DNA of 33,074 nucleotides from Mesostigma viride (lineage: Eukaryota; Streptophyta; Mesostigmatophyceae; Mesostigmatales; Mesostigmataceae): NCBI GenBank assembly GCA_009746045.1, contig RPFO01001784.1, positions 1 to 33,074 of the forward strand, in the 5' to 3' direction. This document shows positions 7,954 to 17,185 of the stretch, in pieces (positions within the stretch are counted from its first letter, which is position 1; every line of letters begins with the position of its first letter). A program made the position numbers and the translations under genes. Below the pieces are notes generated by a model. It did no database searches, was not told where the DNA came from, and was given only the letters and a program-made list of their open reading frames with translations.

Positions 7954-9683
7954 GGTAGAGAAATCATATGGTAGTCCTGACGCGGAGTCAACTAGAGTAG
8001 AGGTAGACGTCAACAACGTGGCTTCAGACGCCTCCATCCAACCGGCGGCGCGTGCATCTCAAGAGGGCTCGCGACATTTGTTTCTTTTCAGCGGAGGATT
8101 ACTGGTTCCTCCCACCGTCCTTGATCCGTATTTGAAGGAGAAAACGGTCATGGACGTGAAGTTTCTGGTCGACACCAGTGCCTCCACATCCTTCATCAAC
8201 GAGGCCCTGGTGCGCCGGCTGGGCCTGGTACCACGACCACACACCACGGCAGTGTATGTCACCTATTCGGACGGCCGGCGACACCAATCGCCGGGCCTAG
8301 CAGACATCAAGGGTGTGCTGCAGGGCACGCCGGTGGACCTGGTGGCGACTATTGCGCCGCTGGGCGCTGCCGACATCATCATTGGAGTGGACTGGTTGGA
8401 TAAGCAGGATGTGGACATCAGCGTGCGCCGACGGGTAGTTTGGTTCCCGGACGGTTCCTTCTGGTGCCCCGACAGCGAGTACAGGGCGCAGGCCGCTGAG
8501 GTCCATAACATTACACACGAGCGCTCGGCGGACGGGCCTCGACCAGCGTCCCAGATCCTGATGAGTAGCAGGACGCTGGCGCGCCAGCTCCGGAAGGGCA
8601 AGGAGTATGCGATGTACCGTATAGACCTGGACAGCACTCAGGCCATGCTTAATGAGATCGGTGTCGGCTTCACACCGGACGAGCTGGCGCGGTTCAACGC
8701 CGTCCTGGAGAAGCGCGCTACTCTCTTCGCGGATCGCACCCCCCAGTTCCCTCCCAATCGATCGGTGCTACACCGTGTCCAGCTCCAGGAGGGTTCCGGG
8801 CCGACAGTGTCTCCCATGTACCGCATGGGCCCAGTCGAGCTGGTGGAGCTCAAGAAGATCCTCATTTCACTGCTCGACGCCGGGCTCATTGAACCCAGCA
8901 ACAGCCCCTTCTCAGCGGGCGTGCTGCTCGTTCCCAAGCCAGGGGGCAAGTGGCGCTTGGTGACGGATTACCGGAAGCTGAACGCCATCACTGTCAAGTC
9001 CAGGTATCCTCTACCGCGGATCGACGACATCTTCAACCGTGTCCAAGGGGCTACGTGTTTCACCGTCATTGACTGTGCGGACGGGTTTTGGCAGCTGCGC
9101 ATCGCGCCAGAAGACTGCCACAAGACCGCGTTCGCTACGCCCTTCGGTCACTACCAGTTTCGGATGGCGGCAATGGGGCTGTGCAATTCGCCTGCGTCCT
9201 TCCAGATGCTGATGAACGACATCCTCCGTCCGGTGATGGGCACGGCCCACCTGCCGCAGGTCTCCAAGGATCTGACGGACCCGCAGAAGGGAGCGCGCCC
9301 GCCCTGGACCTACAAGCGCACGTGCGCGCTGGCGTACCTGGACGACATCCTGGTGTACTCCAAGACGTTCGAGGAGCACCTGGAGGATGTTGACGCAGTG
9401 CTGCAGATCATGGAAGACGAGCACCTGTCGGCGCGGAAGGCCAAGGTGCGCGCCGGTCGCAGTGTGCCGTTTCTGGGCCATACCCTGTCCGCGGATGGCA
9501 TCGCGACCGACCCGGAGAAGATCGAGGCCGTCCAGCAATGGCCGGTCCCCACGGACGTGAAGGGGGTGCGCAGTTTCCTGGGGTTGGCATCCTACTACCG
9601 GCGGTTCATCCCGAGGTTTGCCACCATCGCCGCCCCGATCAACGCTCTTCTCAAGAAGGGTACTTGACAGTTCCTTTGAGCTG
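7817..9683 (+). CDS. pol: G1 pol, first part: aspartic protease and reverse transcriptase
   Basis: The ATG at 7817 is probably not the true start; pol is likely made as a gag-pol fusion. Protease: D119-T-S-A (usual DTGA/DSGA; the Gly is Ser here) with IIIGVDWL at 187-194 as the second motif. Reverse transcriptase about 340-575: LVPKPGGKWRLVTDYRKLN at 371-389, catalytic D419 in FTVIDCADGFW, the FRM..MGL.NSP.SFQ segment at 448-463, and YLDD at 507-510. About 20 extra residues lie between the SFQ..MNDIL helix and YLDD compared with ordinary gypsy RTs. It then enters the RNase H connection (KIEAVQQWPVP..FLGLASYYRRFI). TGA codons at 9665 and 9677 fall where Trp is expected. C1 interrupts at 9684; coding resumes at 18890. 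Confidence 0.9.
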
Positions 9684-10378
9684 AGTTAACGTTCTTATCA
9701 CACGCAATGTGAAGGATATGGTTGCAATGCAGCAATGTGTGATATGGTTGGAAACGGAGCTTTGTTAAAATCGGATAATGTTACAGCGCTCACACACTTG
9801 AGGCTTGTACACGCGCTTGCCAAGTCAAGGCACAACACGTGAGGCGGGCTCGCAAGAGATGCCCATTTGGCACTGGCCTATTGTTTATATACTTGTGCAC
9901 TGTGCTTGCTAGTCCTGAGCAGCCTAGGAGGCCTGCTCAGTAATAACACCCCCGGTACAGTATTCACTACCTGTACAGCGCTCAACTCCTATACAGTAGG
10001 TCTGCCATACAGGCACAATGACCACAGAGCACAGTCCACAGTGACTATTGCATCTGCACCTAGAAGTCCAGGACTAAGCCGGCGGTACCAACAGACCACA
10101 GGTTAAGGTTCCTATTTCCTGCGTACGACGTATTAATCCAATACCGTCGTAGGTACAGCACCTAATTCCTGTCAGCCCAGGAATTACTGTCGACCCCATA
10201 TGTCGTCGGCAAATATTCACGTCCGACTTAGAAGAACAGCCGGCTCGCGCTCGCGCGCGACCGGGAAGTCGGAACGCCATAACTTTCTTGATACTTGTCG
10301 GAATGAACTCGTTCCGGTGCCGCTGGAATCGCAGAGATATGCCGAATCAGGATCACGCCAATGCGCTTGGCGTTAACT
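9684..10378 (-). repeat. C1 LTR A (3' LTR on the minus strand)
   Basis: 695 bp, near-identical to 18191-18884, and to 11035-11729 in reverse complement. On the minus strand it carries GTATATAAACAA (plus 9881-9892) as TATA box and a CG-rich alternating tract near 10247-10260. It encodes no protein; the 68-aa open frame seen in all three copies is a consequence of repeat identity. Confidence 0.9.
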
Positions 10379-10396
10379 CCAATCCTTTCTTTTCTT
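10379..10396 (-). other. C1 polypurine tract
   Basis: On the minus strand this reads AAGAAAAGAAAGGATTGG directly before the LTR start AGTTAACG, the expected plus-strand priming site. It fixes the orientation of the element. Confidence 0.8.
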
Positions 10397-10549
10397 GAGC
10401 TGTAGCAGCTCACACAAGTCTACATACAAACACACACAATGGGTACTGGACATCCTCCCCGACTACAAGTCACAACCCGCTGGGCATGACAGTCAGCTTG
10501 GATTCCTTATTATATGTACATAGCACCCATACTGGCTCAGGAGCACAAA
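10397..10549. other. unique C1 3' segment
   Basis: Non-coding sequence between the polypurine tract and the duplicated leader segment. I see no repeat or gene in it. Confidence 0.4.
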
Positions 10550-10815
10550 CAAATTACAATGAGTCCCTATCCCTTCACGGGAAGCTCGTTGTGTTACCCA
10601 TGTACAAGAGGTTGGCCAACTGTGGCAGCCCATAGGTGTTCAGCTAAGAACTTGAGAAGTATGTACAACCTTCAGGACCTTAGGCGAAACCCCACAGATC
10701 ACCCACAACAGCTCATCAGAAAACATTGCTGACCCCCAGACGGGAGTCGGCGCCGGTCTGCTGCCCCTTATCGAACCAGACACAACATCTACGCGAAGCA
10801 CATGCAAAACACAAG
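10550..10815 (+). repeat. duplicated leader segment D1
   Basis: 266 bp, almost identical to 11730-11995 (D2) in direct orientation; one base differs near 10582. In D2 the segment directly follows LTR B, so it is the start of an internal region on the plus strand. In D1 it is joined at a shared ACACAAG to the inverted pol-3' segment beginning 10809. Confidence 0.9.
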
Positions 10816-11034
10816 GCCCCAGCCCAGTACAATGTACTGAGGAAGCTCATGAATGCTGACTGTCAAGTCGGTCTATCTGTCTAAAAGCTGAGAGCTGGGT
10901 GCTTAAGTCTCTGGATATCAGGCTGGGAGCTTGATTGTACATAATCCTGAGCACACCTTGAGGGGTGAGACATGTCTCTGGTGTGGGAATGTCTGACATT
11001 GTCTCTGATGGAGAGATGTCTATCTGGGGTTTTC
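10809..11034 (+). repeat. inverted copy of the C1 pol 3' end
   Basis: 226 bp that is the reverse complement of 12156-12381. It encodes the last residues of the copia pol ORF (through NADCQVGLSV and the stop) and the 3' untranslated region, now on the plus strand, and runs directly into LTR B as a 3' end should. It shows that a plus-oriented, internally deleted copy of a C1 relative is present here. Confidence 0.9.
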
Positions 11035-11729
11035 AGTTAACGCCAAGCGCATTGGCATGATCCTGATTCGGCATATCTCTGCGATTCCAGCGGCACCGGA
11101 ACGAGTTCATTCCGACAAGTATCAAGAAAGTTATGGCGTTCCGACTTCCCGGTCGCGCGCGAGCGCGAGCCGGCTGTTCTTCTAAGTCGGACGTGAATAT
11201 TTGCCGACGACATATGGGGTCGACAGTAATTCCTGGGCTGACAGGAATTAGGTGCTGTACCTACGACGGTATTGGATTAATACGTCGTACGCAGGAAATA
11301 GGAACCTTAACCTGTGGTCTGTTGGTACCGCAGGCTTAGTCCTGGACTTCTAGGTGCAGATGCAATAGTCACTGTGGACTGTGCTCTGTGGTCATTGTGC
11401 CTGTATGGCAGACCTACTGTATAGGAGTTGAGCGCTGTACAGGTAGTGAATACTGTACCGGGGGTGTTATTACTGAGCAGGCCTCCTAGGCTGCTCAGGA
11501 CTAGCAAGCACAGTGCACAAGTATATAAACAATAGGCCAGTGCCAAATGGGCATCTCTTGCGAGCCCGCCTCACGTGTTGTGCCTTGACTTGGCAAGCGC
11601 GTGTACAAGCCTCAAGTGTGTGAGCGCTGTAACATTATCCGATTTTAACAAAGCTCCGTTTCCAACCATATCACACATTGCTGCATTGCAACCATATCCT
11701 TCACATTGCGTGTGATAAGAACGTTAACT
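11035..11729 (+). repeat. C1 LTR B, inverted internal copy
   Basis: 695 bp, starts AGTTAACG, ends CGTTAACT, and is in the opposite orientation to LTRs A and C. TATATAAA lies at 11522-11529 on the plus strand. Flanking pentamers differ (TTTTC before, CAAAT after), so this is not a simple solo insertion with target duplication. It serves as the 3' LTR of the segment to its left and the 5' LTR of the leader to its right. Confidence 0.9.
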
Positions 11730-12155
11730 CAAATTACAATGAGTCCCTATCCCTTCACGGGAGGCTCGTTGTGTTACCCATGTACAAGAGGTTGGCCAAC
11801 TGTGGCAGCCCATAGGTGTTCAGCTAAGAACTTGAGAAGTATGTACAACCTTCAGGACCTTAGGCGAAACCCCACAGATCACCCACAACAGCTCATCAGA
11901 AAACATTGCTGACCCCCAGACGGGAGTCGGCGCCGGTCTGCTGCCCCTTATCGAACCAGACACAACATCTACGCGAAGCACATGCAAAACACAAGCTCCC
12001 ATACTCGTTCCAACCGTGGAAAATCAGGGGACCTGTCGCCACCTCACCAGCATGGTGGATGGGTCAGCCAGTCCGTGAAACTCCGCCTTAAGACGGCACC
12101 AGGGAATCGAACCCCGCCCACAAACCACAGATCTGGGGAAACCTCAGACTGAGAT
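11730..12155 (+). repeat. leader following LTR B (D2 plus unique extension)
   Basis: 11730-11995 duplicates D1; 11996-12155 continues as unique sequence and stops abruptly where the minus-strand pol 3' end begins (12156). The first ten bases, CAAATTACAA, are also found next to LTR C on its internal side. This supports the view that they begin an internal region after a 5' LTR. A B-box-like GGTTCGATTCC is present near 12107-12117 on the minus strand, without an A box. Confidence 0.75.
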
Positions 12156-12305
12156 GAAAACCCCAGATAGACATCTCTCCATCAGAGACAATGTCAGACA
12201 TTCCCACACCAGAGACATGTCTCACCCCTCAAGGTGTGCTCAGGATTATGTACAATCAAGCTCCCAGCCTGATATCCAGAGACTTAAGCACCCAGCTCTC
12301 AGCTT

Positions 12306-15300
12306 TTAGACAGATAGACCGACTTGACAGTCAGCATTCATGAGCTTCCTCAGTACATTGTACTGGGCTGGGGCCTTGTGTGGCAGCTTTGTCAATGCAT
12401 CAGCAGGGTTCTCCTCGCCAGGGATATGCTTCAAGTCAACCAAACTGGCCAACTCCTTCAGCAACAAATAATCCAGGTCCCGGCTCCTGGCCAGCTGCTT
12501 GTGAACAAACTGGACCATACCCATGCTGTCTGTTAGCAACAACGTCTCCATCTGCAAGGTCCAAGGGGTAACTGAAGCCAGCTCCAGCATTAACTCCTTT
12601 ATGTACAGGCTGGACTGGATCCCCTCGCATATGGCCCTGCATTCTGCCACATCTGAACTGATACAGACCCTCTTCTGCAGTCTGCTGTACCAGCTGAACA
12701 AACTTGCCCTGCTCTGATAAAAAGCAAACAGAGCAGCAGATCTCCCCCTGACCTTGGTAACCTGGCGAGCATCCATGGAACTGTCAACAAAGATCTCCAA
12801 GGTGATAGGCTGGGTAAAGTCAATCCCAGACAAAATCAGATCAGGGGTACTCTCCACCAACCGGGCTATGACTCGAGGCTTCTCATCCTCAAGCACCTCA
12901 TCAGGCATTCTGCTATGGACCATCAAAGACGGACCACAGATGCTGGCAAACCAGGCCCACATGCCTCTCAACTCAGGTCCTGCAGCCTGGGTGATCTTCT
13001 CTGGCAAGGCCTTCACAATGGTCTGTTTATAATCTCCTCCAGCCTGAAGCCTGATACTCCACTCCCCGTCCCTCCTGAACAGGGTAGCCTGCATTCCACA
13101 GAACACTACAGGCTTGTTGGGCTCCTGCCACAGCTCCTTGCCCAGTGAAAACTTGCCACTGATGACAGGAATAAACTTCTTCAGCCAGGTCGTGGGGGCT
13201 AGCAAATGCAGATCATCTCCATGCAAACTAGCATACACTGGCAGACCCTCCCATTGGGCCAGCAGCAAACAGGGATCAACTGAAGACACTCTCAAGCCAC
13301 ACTCACTGATCAGAGCTTCCTGCAGCGTGAGTCTCCAGATGATTGGGCTCGACCTGAGTCCTTCCAGGCCCTTCAGAATAACCAGGAATTGTTGATGCAG
13401 CTCCAGCTTCCAGATGGCAGGCACCTCAACACAGTAAGGCTCATCCTGCTTCCACACCCTCCTGGCCACTTCTGGATCAGATTTTAAAAATGCCCTCTTG
13501 AAGTCCAGCAGCACTGATGACATAGCTGCTCCCCTGTTCAGCAACCCCACGTAGAGACATAGCAAAATTCTCCATGTGTCGTGTAGCATCCCTGGCGTGT
13601 ATAGCTCCTCTCCTGGCAGACTCCCCGTGCCGTGATACTCATTCAGGACAGGCCTGACATGGGGCACTGATACCTCATCCACAACCTTCCTCTTCAGCAC
13701 AAATCTCAAAGCAAGCTTCCTTGATGCTGGGGGACGTCTGTCTGTTGGTGCAGCACACTCAAACTGCAACCACTCCTCCAATGCCTTGGAGAAGGCGAGC
13801 TTCCAAGCCTCAAACAAAGTAGGCGAGCTCATCTCTTGGACCAGCTGGTCATATGTCAAAGGAGAGTGTGCAGCAAGGCTCCTGTGAGTTATGCCAATAC
13901 TGCTGGGGTGCAACACAGCTGGAATCACCAAACTGGCCGCTGGGGGCACCTCCCCTTCATCCCATTTTACACCCTTGACCGGCTTGGCCCTGCACCTGAC
14001 TGGAAATGTTGTCCTGAAATTTTCTAGGGGAATCATCCCCCAGCCATCTCTTCTCAGAGCTGTAGCTCTGATAGAAATCCCAGGATTGCCCAGAAAATTC
14101 TGACCCAAAATCACAGGGCCATCATAGTCCTCTAGGACAAGGAAGGTCACATCCACACCCATGACAGGGGCAGTAACCTCTCCCAACACCCTTAGATGCG
14201 TCCTACCACTGAAATCAGACACCCAGGGGCAACTTGGTTCTCCGACCAGCAGTTCTCCTGTATGCTGAGGTCCCATGACAGAAACCTGTGCATTGGTATC
14301 TATCTCCATGGCAGCTACCTCAGGTTCATCCAACTGGACAAGCTTGGACACCTTAGGCTCCTTCTTGGCTCTTTGCAAAGCCTGTACAATATCTGATAGA
14401 CGCACACCCCTAGGCCTGGTGTCGGGCCGTTCCGGAGGTGCAGCCTGTCCGCCTGCTTGCCCAACCACCGTATGTGAAGGTACCCCAGGGGCCGGGCCAG
14501 GGTCACCCTGAGGGCTCGATACAGCTGTAGCACCCTGATCAGGAAGCTCCACGTCACCCCCGCCTTGTACACCAGCGGGCACCTGGAAGAGGTCTCCTTG
14601 ATTACCTCCCCGGGGACGGATCTTTGACCAGGACAGACGGTGCACTGCTTGGGAGCCATCAATGGCCACCCAGCACTTATGGCCAGCGGCTTCTACTCGG
14701 GTCACCACCCCATCATGCCAGCTGCCACGTTTCCCTGGAAAGCTTGGTTCCTTCCACACAACAACCTGTTGTCCAACGTTAGGTTCTAGGACACTCCAGC
14801 CCTTGTCTTTCTGCCTCAGCTTGAGGAACTTGGCCTCTAGCTTCTCCTTCCATGCCTGCTCAGCATCAGCTGGCAGCATCCTGGTATGCAGCATAAGAGG
14901 ATTGATGGCAATGTCACCAAAGAACATGGGAGTCCTCAGGTTCAGCCTGTCCTCCACAGAACGTAGCCATGCAGATGTCACAATGGCAGATGACGTCCTT
15001 GGAATCCTCTCCACCAGCAGCACAGTCTTGATCTCTTGGATGGCTCTCTCCACCACCCCTTGCTGGCCGTGGCTCTCCCTGGGTGTAATCAGCAACTCTG
15101 GAAACTCTGGCAGGTTCTCACAGCACTCAAACTGAATGTCACACTGCAACAACTCCAACCCAGGGTACCTGCTCCTTGTCAACTTCAGAGCAGCAATCAA
15201 TGTAGGCTTCTCCATGTCAGGCAGGATCTCTAGGGTCTTGTACTTGGTATATCTGTCCACTGCCACCAGCAGCTTCAAACCCCTGATTCTCTGAATATCT

Positions 15301-15896
15301 ACCTGCACATGGCCTGGCTGCAAAATAGGAGTCCTGGCATGAGACTGCTTGGGCTTTCTAGCAACTAGCCTGCACTTGCAAGCTTGAGCAACCTGTTGGC
15401 AGATGGAGTACAACTCACTTCCTCCCAGCCGTCTAGCAACTTGCAAAGACTGAGCTGCATGGCCAAACATGGTATGCAACCTTGAGGCAATGTCATACAA
15501 GAGAGAAAACCTTTTATTGTCATTATTAGCACTCAAGGTATGTACAGATCCCTTATGTACAGGAGGCACCAGGGTCGTGCCTGTCAGACTGTCTCCAGCC
15601 CTATCCTCATCCTGACCATCCTGTGCCAGTCCTGCACGGTCAGAATGCTTCTGAGATCCACCTGGGTCCACATCACCAGGTCCTACCTCAGGCTCAGCAC
15701 CGCCATGGCGGGCACGTTGGCGAGTAACCACTGCAGCTACAGCTGGCATACTCTCTGTGGTAACCAAGCTTGCCCCATCGTGTCCAATAGGCTCTTTCAC
15801 TAGAGCATGGGGCTGCCCCTCACTGCTGTCACTAGCAGCTTCATTACACACCCCTGGGGGCACCCTCCAGGGTTCAGGGATGTGTGCAGGCTCAAG
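12306..15896 (-). CDS. pol: C1 copia-like pol with order integrase - protease - RT - RNase H
   Basis: Residues are counted from 15863 (1,185 aa). Integrase: H130, H135, C155, C162/C164 zinc motif; D189, D242, E272 as DDE candidates; an SH3-like C-domain near 363-417. Retropepsin-like domain: IDTNA at 521-525 with VILGQNF at 584-590, placed after integrase rather than before it. RT: D787 in LLDFKRAFL, GLRSSPIIW at 835-843, and HGDD at 881-884 where copia elements usually have YVDD. RNase H: D1027, E1074, D1112, D1155. It ends with TAA at 12306. There is no in-frame ATG at the head: the frame is continuous with gag through a single TGA at 15897, so pol is probably made by read-through. RT and RNase H give copia-type order; no chromodomain. 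The domain calls are good, but the PR assignment is by motif only. Confidence 0.88.
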   Translation of the reverse strand, partial: LEPAHIPEPWRVPPGVCNEAASDSSEGQPHALVKEPIGHDGASLVTTESMPAVAAVVTRQRARHGGAEPEVGPGDVDPGGSQKHSDRAGLAQDGQDEDRAGDSLTGTTLVPPVHKGSVHTLSANNDNKRFSLLYDIASRLHTMFGHAAQSLQVARRLGGSELYSICQQVAQACKCRLVARKPKQSHARTPILQPGHVQVDIQRIRGLKLLVAVDRYTKYKTLEILPDMEKPTLIAALKLTRSRYPGLELLQCDIQFECCENLPEFPELLITPRESHGQQGVVERAIQEIKTVLLVERIPRTSSAIVTSAWLRSVEDRLNLRTPMFFGDIAINPLMLHTRMLPADAEQAWKEKLEAKFLKLRQKDKGWSVLEPNVGQQVVVWKEPSFPGKRGSWHDGVVTRVEAAGHKCWVAIDGSQAVHRLSWSKIRPRGGNQGDLFQVPAGVQGGGDVELPDQGATAVSSPQGDPGPAPGVPSHTVVGQAGGQAAPPERPDTRPRGVRLSDIVQALQRAKKEPKVSKLVQLDEPEVAAMEIDTNAQVSVMGPQHTGELLVGEPSCPWVSDFSGRTHLRVLGEVTAPVMGVDVTFLVLEDYDGPVILGQNFLGNPGISIRATALRRDGWGMIPLENFRTTFPVRCRAKPVKGVKWDEGEVPPAASLVIPAVLHPSSIGITHRSLAAHSPLTYDQLVQEMSSPTLFEAWKLAFSKALEEWLQFECAAPTDRRPPASRKLALRFVLKRKVVDEVSVPHVRPVLNEYHGTGSLPGEELYTPGMLHDTWRILLCLYVGLLNRGAAMSSVLLDFKRAFLKSDPEVARRVWKQDEPYCVEVPAIWKLELHQQFLVILKGLEGLRSSPIIWRLTLQEALISECGLRVSSVDPCLLLAQWEGLPVYASLHGDDLHLLAPTTWLKKFIPVISGKFSLGKELWQEPNKPVVFCGMQATLFRRDGEWSIRLQAGGDYKQTIVKALPEKITQAAGPELRGMWAWFASICGPSLMVHSRMPDEVLEDEKPRVIARLVESTPDLILSGIDFTQPITLEIFVDSSMDARQVTKVRGRSAALFAFYQSRASLFSWYSRLQKRVCISSDVAECRAICEGIQSSLYIKELMLELASVTPWTLQMETLLLTDSMGMVQFVHKQLARSRDLDYLLLKELASLVDLKHIPGEENPADALTKLPHKAPAQYNVLRKLMNADCQVGLSV

Positions 15897-17159
15897 TCAA
15901 TGATCAGCAGCCTTGCCCTTGCCCTTGTCCTGGGATGGACCAGCCTTGTCCTTGCTGCCACCCTGAGCTGGCTTGCTCTGACCTTCCTGCCTCAGGTACG
16001 AGGGACACTCATTCCTGAAGTGACCCTTCCCCTGGCAGAAATAACATTCCACCTGACTGATGTCCCGTGAGGTCCCACTGCTGGGCCCAGCCTTGGGAGG
16101 ACCACCCACCCTCTTGAAGTCAAACTGGGACTGTGGATGTCCCGACTTCGGCGGGGTCCCCCGTCCAGCCCTTCTGTCACGCCCCCTCCTGGACCTTCCT
16201 CGACCCCTTGAAGAGGTCTCAGGCCCTCTCGAGGGCGCTGGGCCCCCGTGGCCCGATCCCCTCATGGACTTAACCGTGGGTTCAGTGGCCTCCTCATCAC
16301 CCTGACGAGGGCGCTTACCACCCACGTACTTGCCGCTGAAACACTCATACAACTGGTCCGTCATGGCTGCCCAGCCATGGACCTGTCGCATGTGGATGGT
16401 CACATTATCCATGGTGACCGGATCCAGCTGCAGCGACTTGAGAAAGTCGCCCATGGCCATCCGATCTGCGACGAAGAAGCCCTTGGCCATGGCGTCCTCC
16501 CTCAGCTTGACGAAGTCTTCAAAGGCGTGGACCACTAGTTGCCCCTTGATGGGCTTGTAGTCCAGGTATTCTTGCTTCAGGTGGGACCCATCTATGGTCC
16601 TCTTGTCACTCAGGAACGACCTGAGTCGCGTCATAAACGCCGTCCAGGTGTCCCCCGCCGCGTGTCGCTCCCGAACAAACTTGAACAGCCGCCTCGCCGA
16701 CTGCCGTATGTAGGCACTAGACGCCAGGATGCGAAGCTTGTCACCGTTGTATATCTCCGTGTACAAGTTCATGTCCTCTAACATCCTCTCAGCATCCCGG
16801 GGCTGCCAATTGTCCTTGATGGACTGAAACTGGCCTAGCACCGCGTACCCCTCAGCAACGGTTGGTCGCTTAGGCGCCGCTTGATCTGCGGCTGGCGCGT
16901 GCTGCCCGCCCTGCGATCCTTGGCTCTGATTATCTGGCACCTCAGCCTGGTCTCCCAGCGCCTGGCCGTCCCCGCGTCCATCGCGTCCACCGCGTCCATC
17001 GCGTCCATCTCGTCCATCCAGCCCAGCGCCGCGCCGCCGAAGCCCATAAAGCCCGCTTGTTGGTTGATAGCTCCATCCTCCATGATGGCCTCTGTTCAGA
17101 TCTGCTACAGCCAGCCAAGTGGCCAAGCAGCAATTAAAGCAATATAAGCTACTGAACAA
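15897..17159 (-). CDS. gag: C1 gag with CCHC zinc knuckle
   Basis: A 420-residue ORF. The N-terminal part contains a short DGRDGRDGRGGRDGRG repeat. Residues of about 110-300 form a helical copia-type capsid region (LGQFQSIKDNWQPRDAERML..). After an Arg/Gly-rich stretch comes CYFCQGKGHFRNEC, a C-x2-C-x4-H-x4-C nucleocapsid knuckle. The C-terminus is Lys/Ser/Gly-rich and stops at TGA 15897-15899. The stop context is CAT TGA CTT, and the same frame stays open into pol. The start could be the ATG at 17159 or an internal one; the first 30 residues look less gag-like. No protease motif lies in gag or between gag and integrase. Confidence 0.85.
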   Translation of the reverse strand: MFSSLYCFNCCLATWLAVADLNRGHHGGWSYQPTSGLYGLRRRGAGLDGRDGRDGRGGRDGRGDGQALGDQAEVPDNQSQGSQGGQHAPAADQAAPKRPTVAEGYAVLGQFQSIKDNWQPRDAERMLEDMNLYTEIYNGDKLRILASSAYIRQSARRLFKFVRERHAAGDTWTAFMTRLRSFLSDKRTIDGSHLKQEYLDYKPIKGQLVVHAFEDFVKLREDAMAKGFFVADRMAMGDFLKSLQLDPVTMDNVTIHMRQVHGWAAMTDQLYECFSGKYVGGKRPRQGDEEATEPTVKSMRGSGHGGPAPSRGPETSSRGRGRSRRGRDRRAGRGTPPKSGHPQSQFDFKRVGGPPKAGPSSGTSRDISQVECYFCQGKGHFRNECPSYLRQEGQSKPAQGGSKDKAGPSQDKGKGKAADH

Positions 17160-17185
17160 GAAAGGAAAGTGCCAAGTGTTACCAC

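Noticed and set aside
12095-12130. tRNA-like T-arm (GGTTCGATTCC) on the minus strand
   Set aside because: No matching acceptor stem, D-arm or A box at the right spacing; at most a stray B-box.
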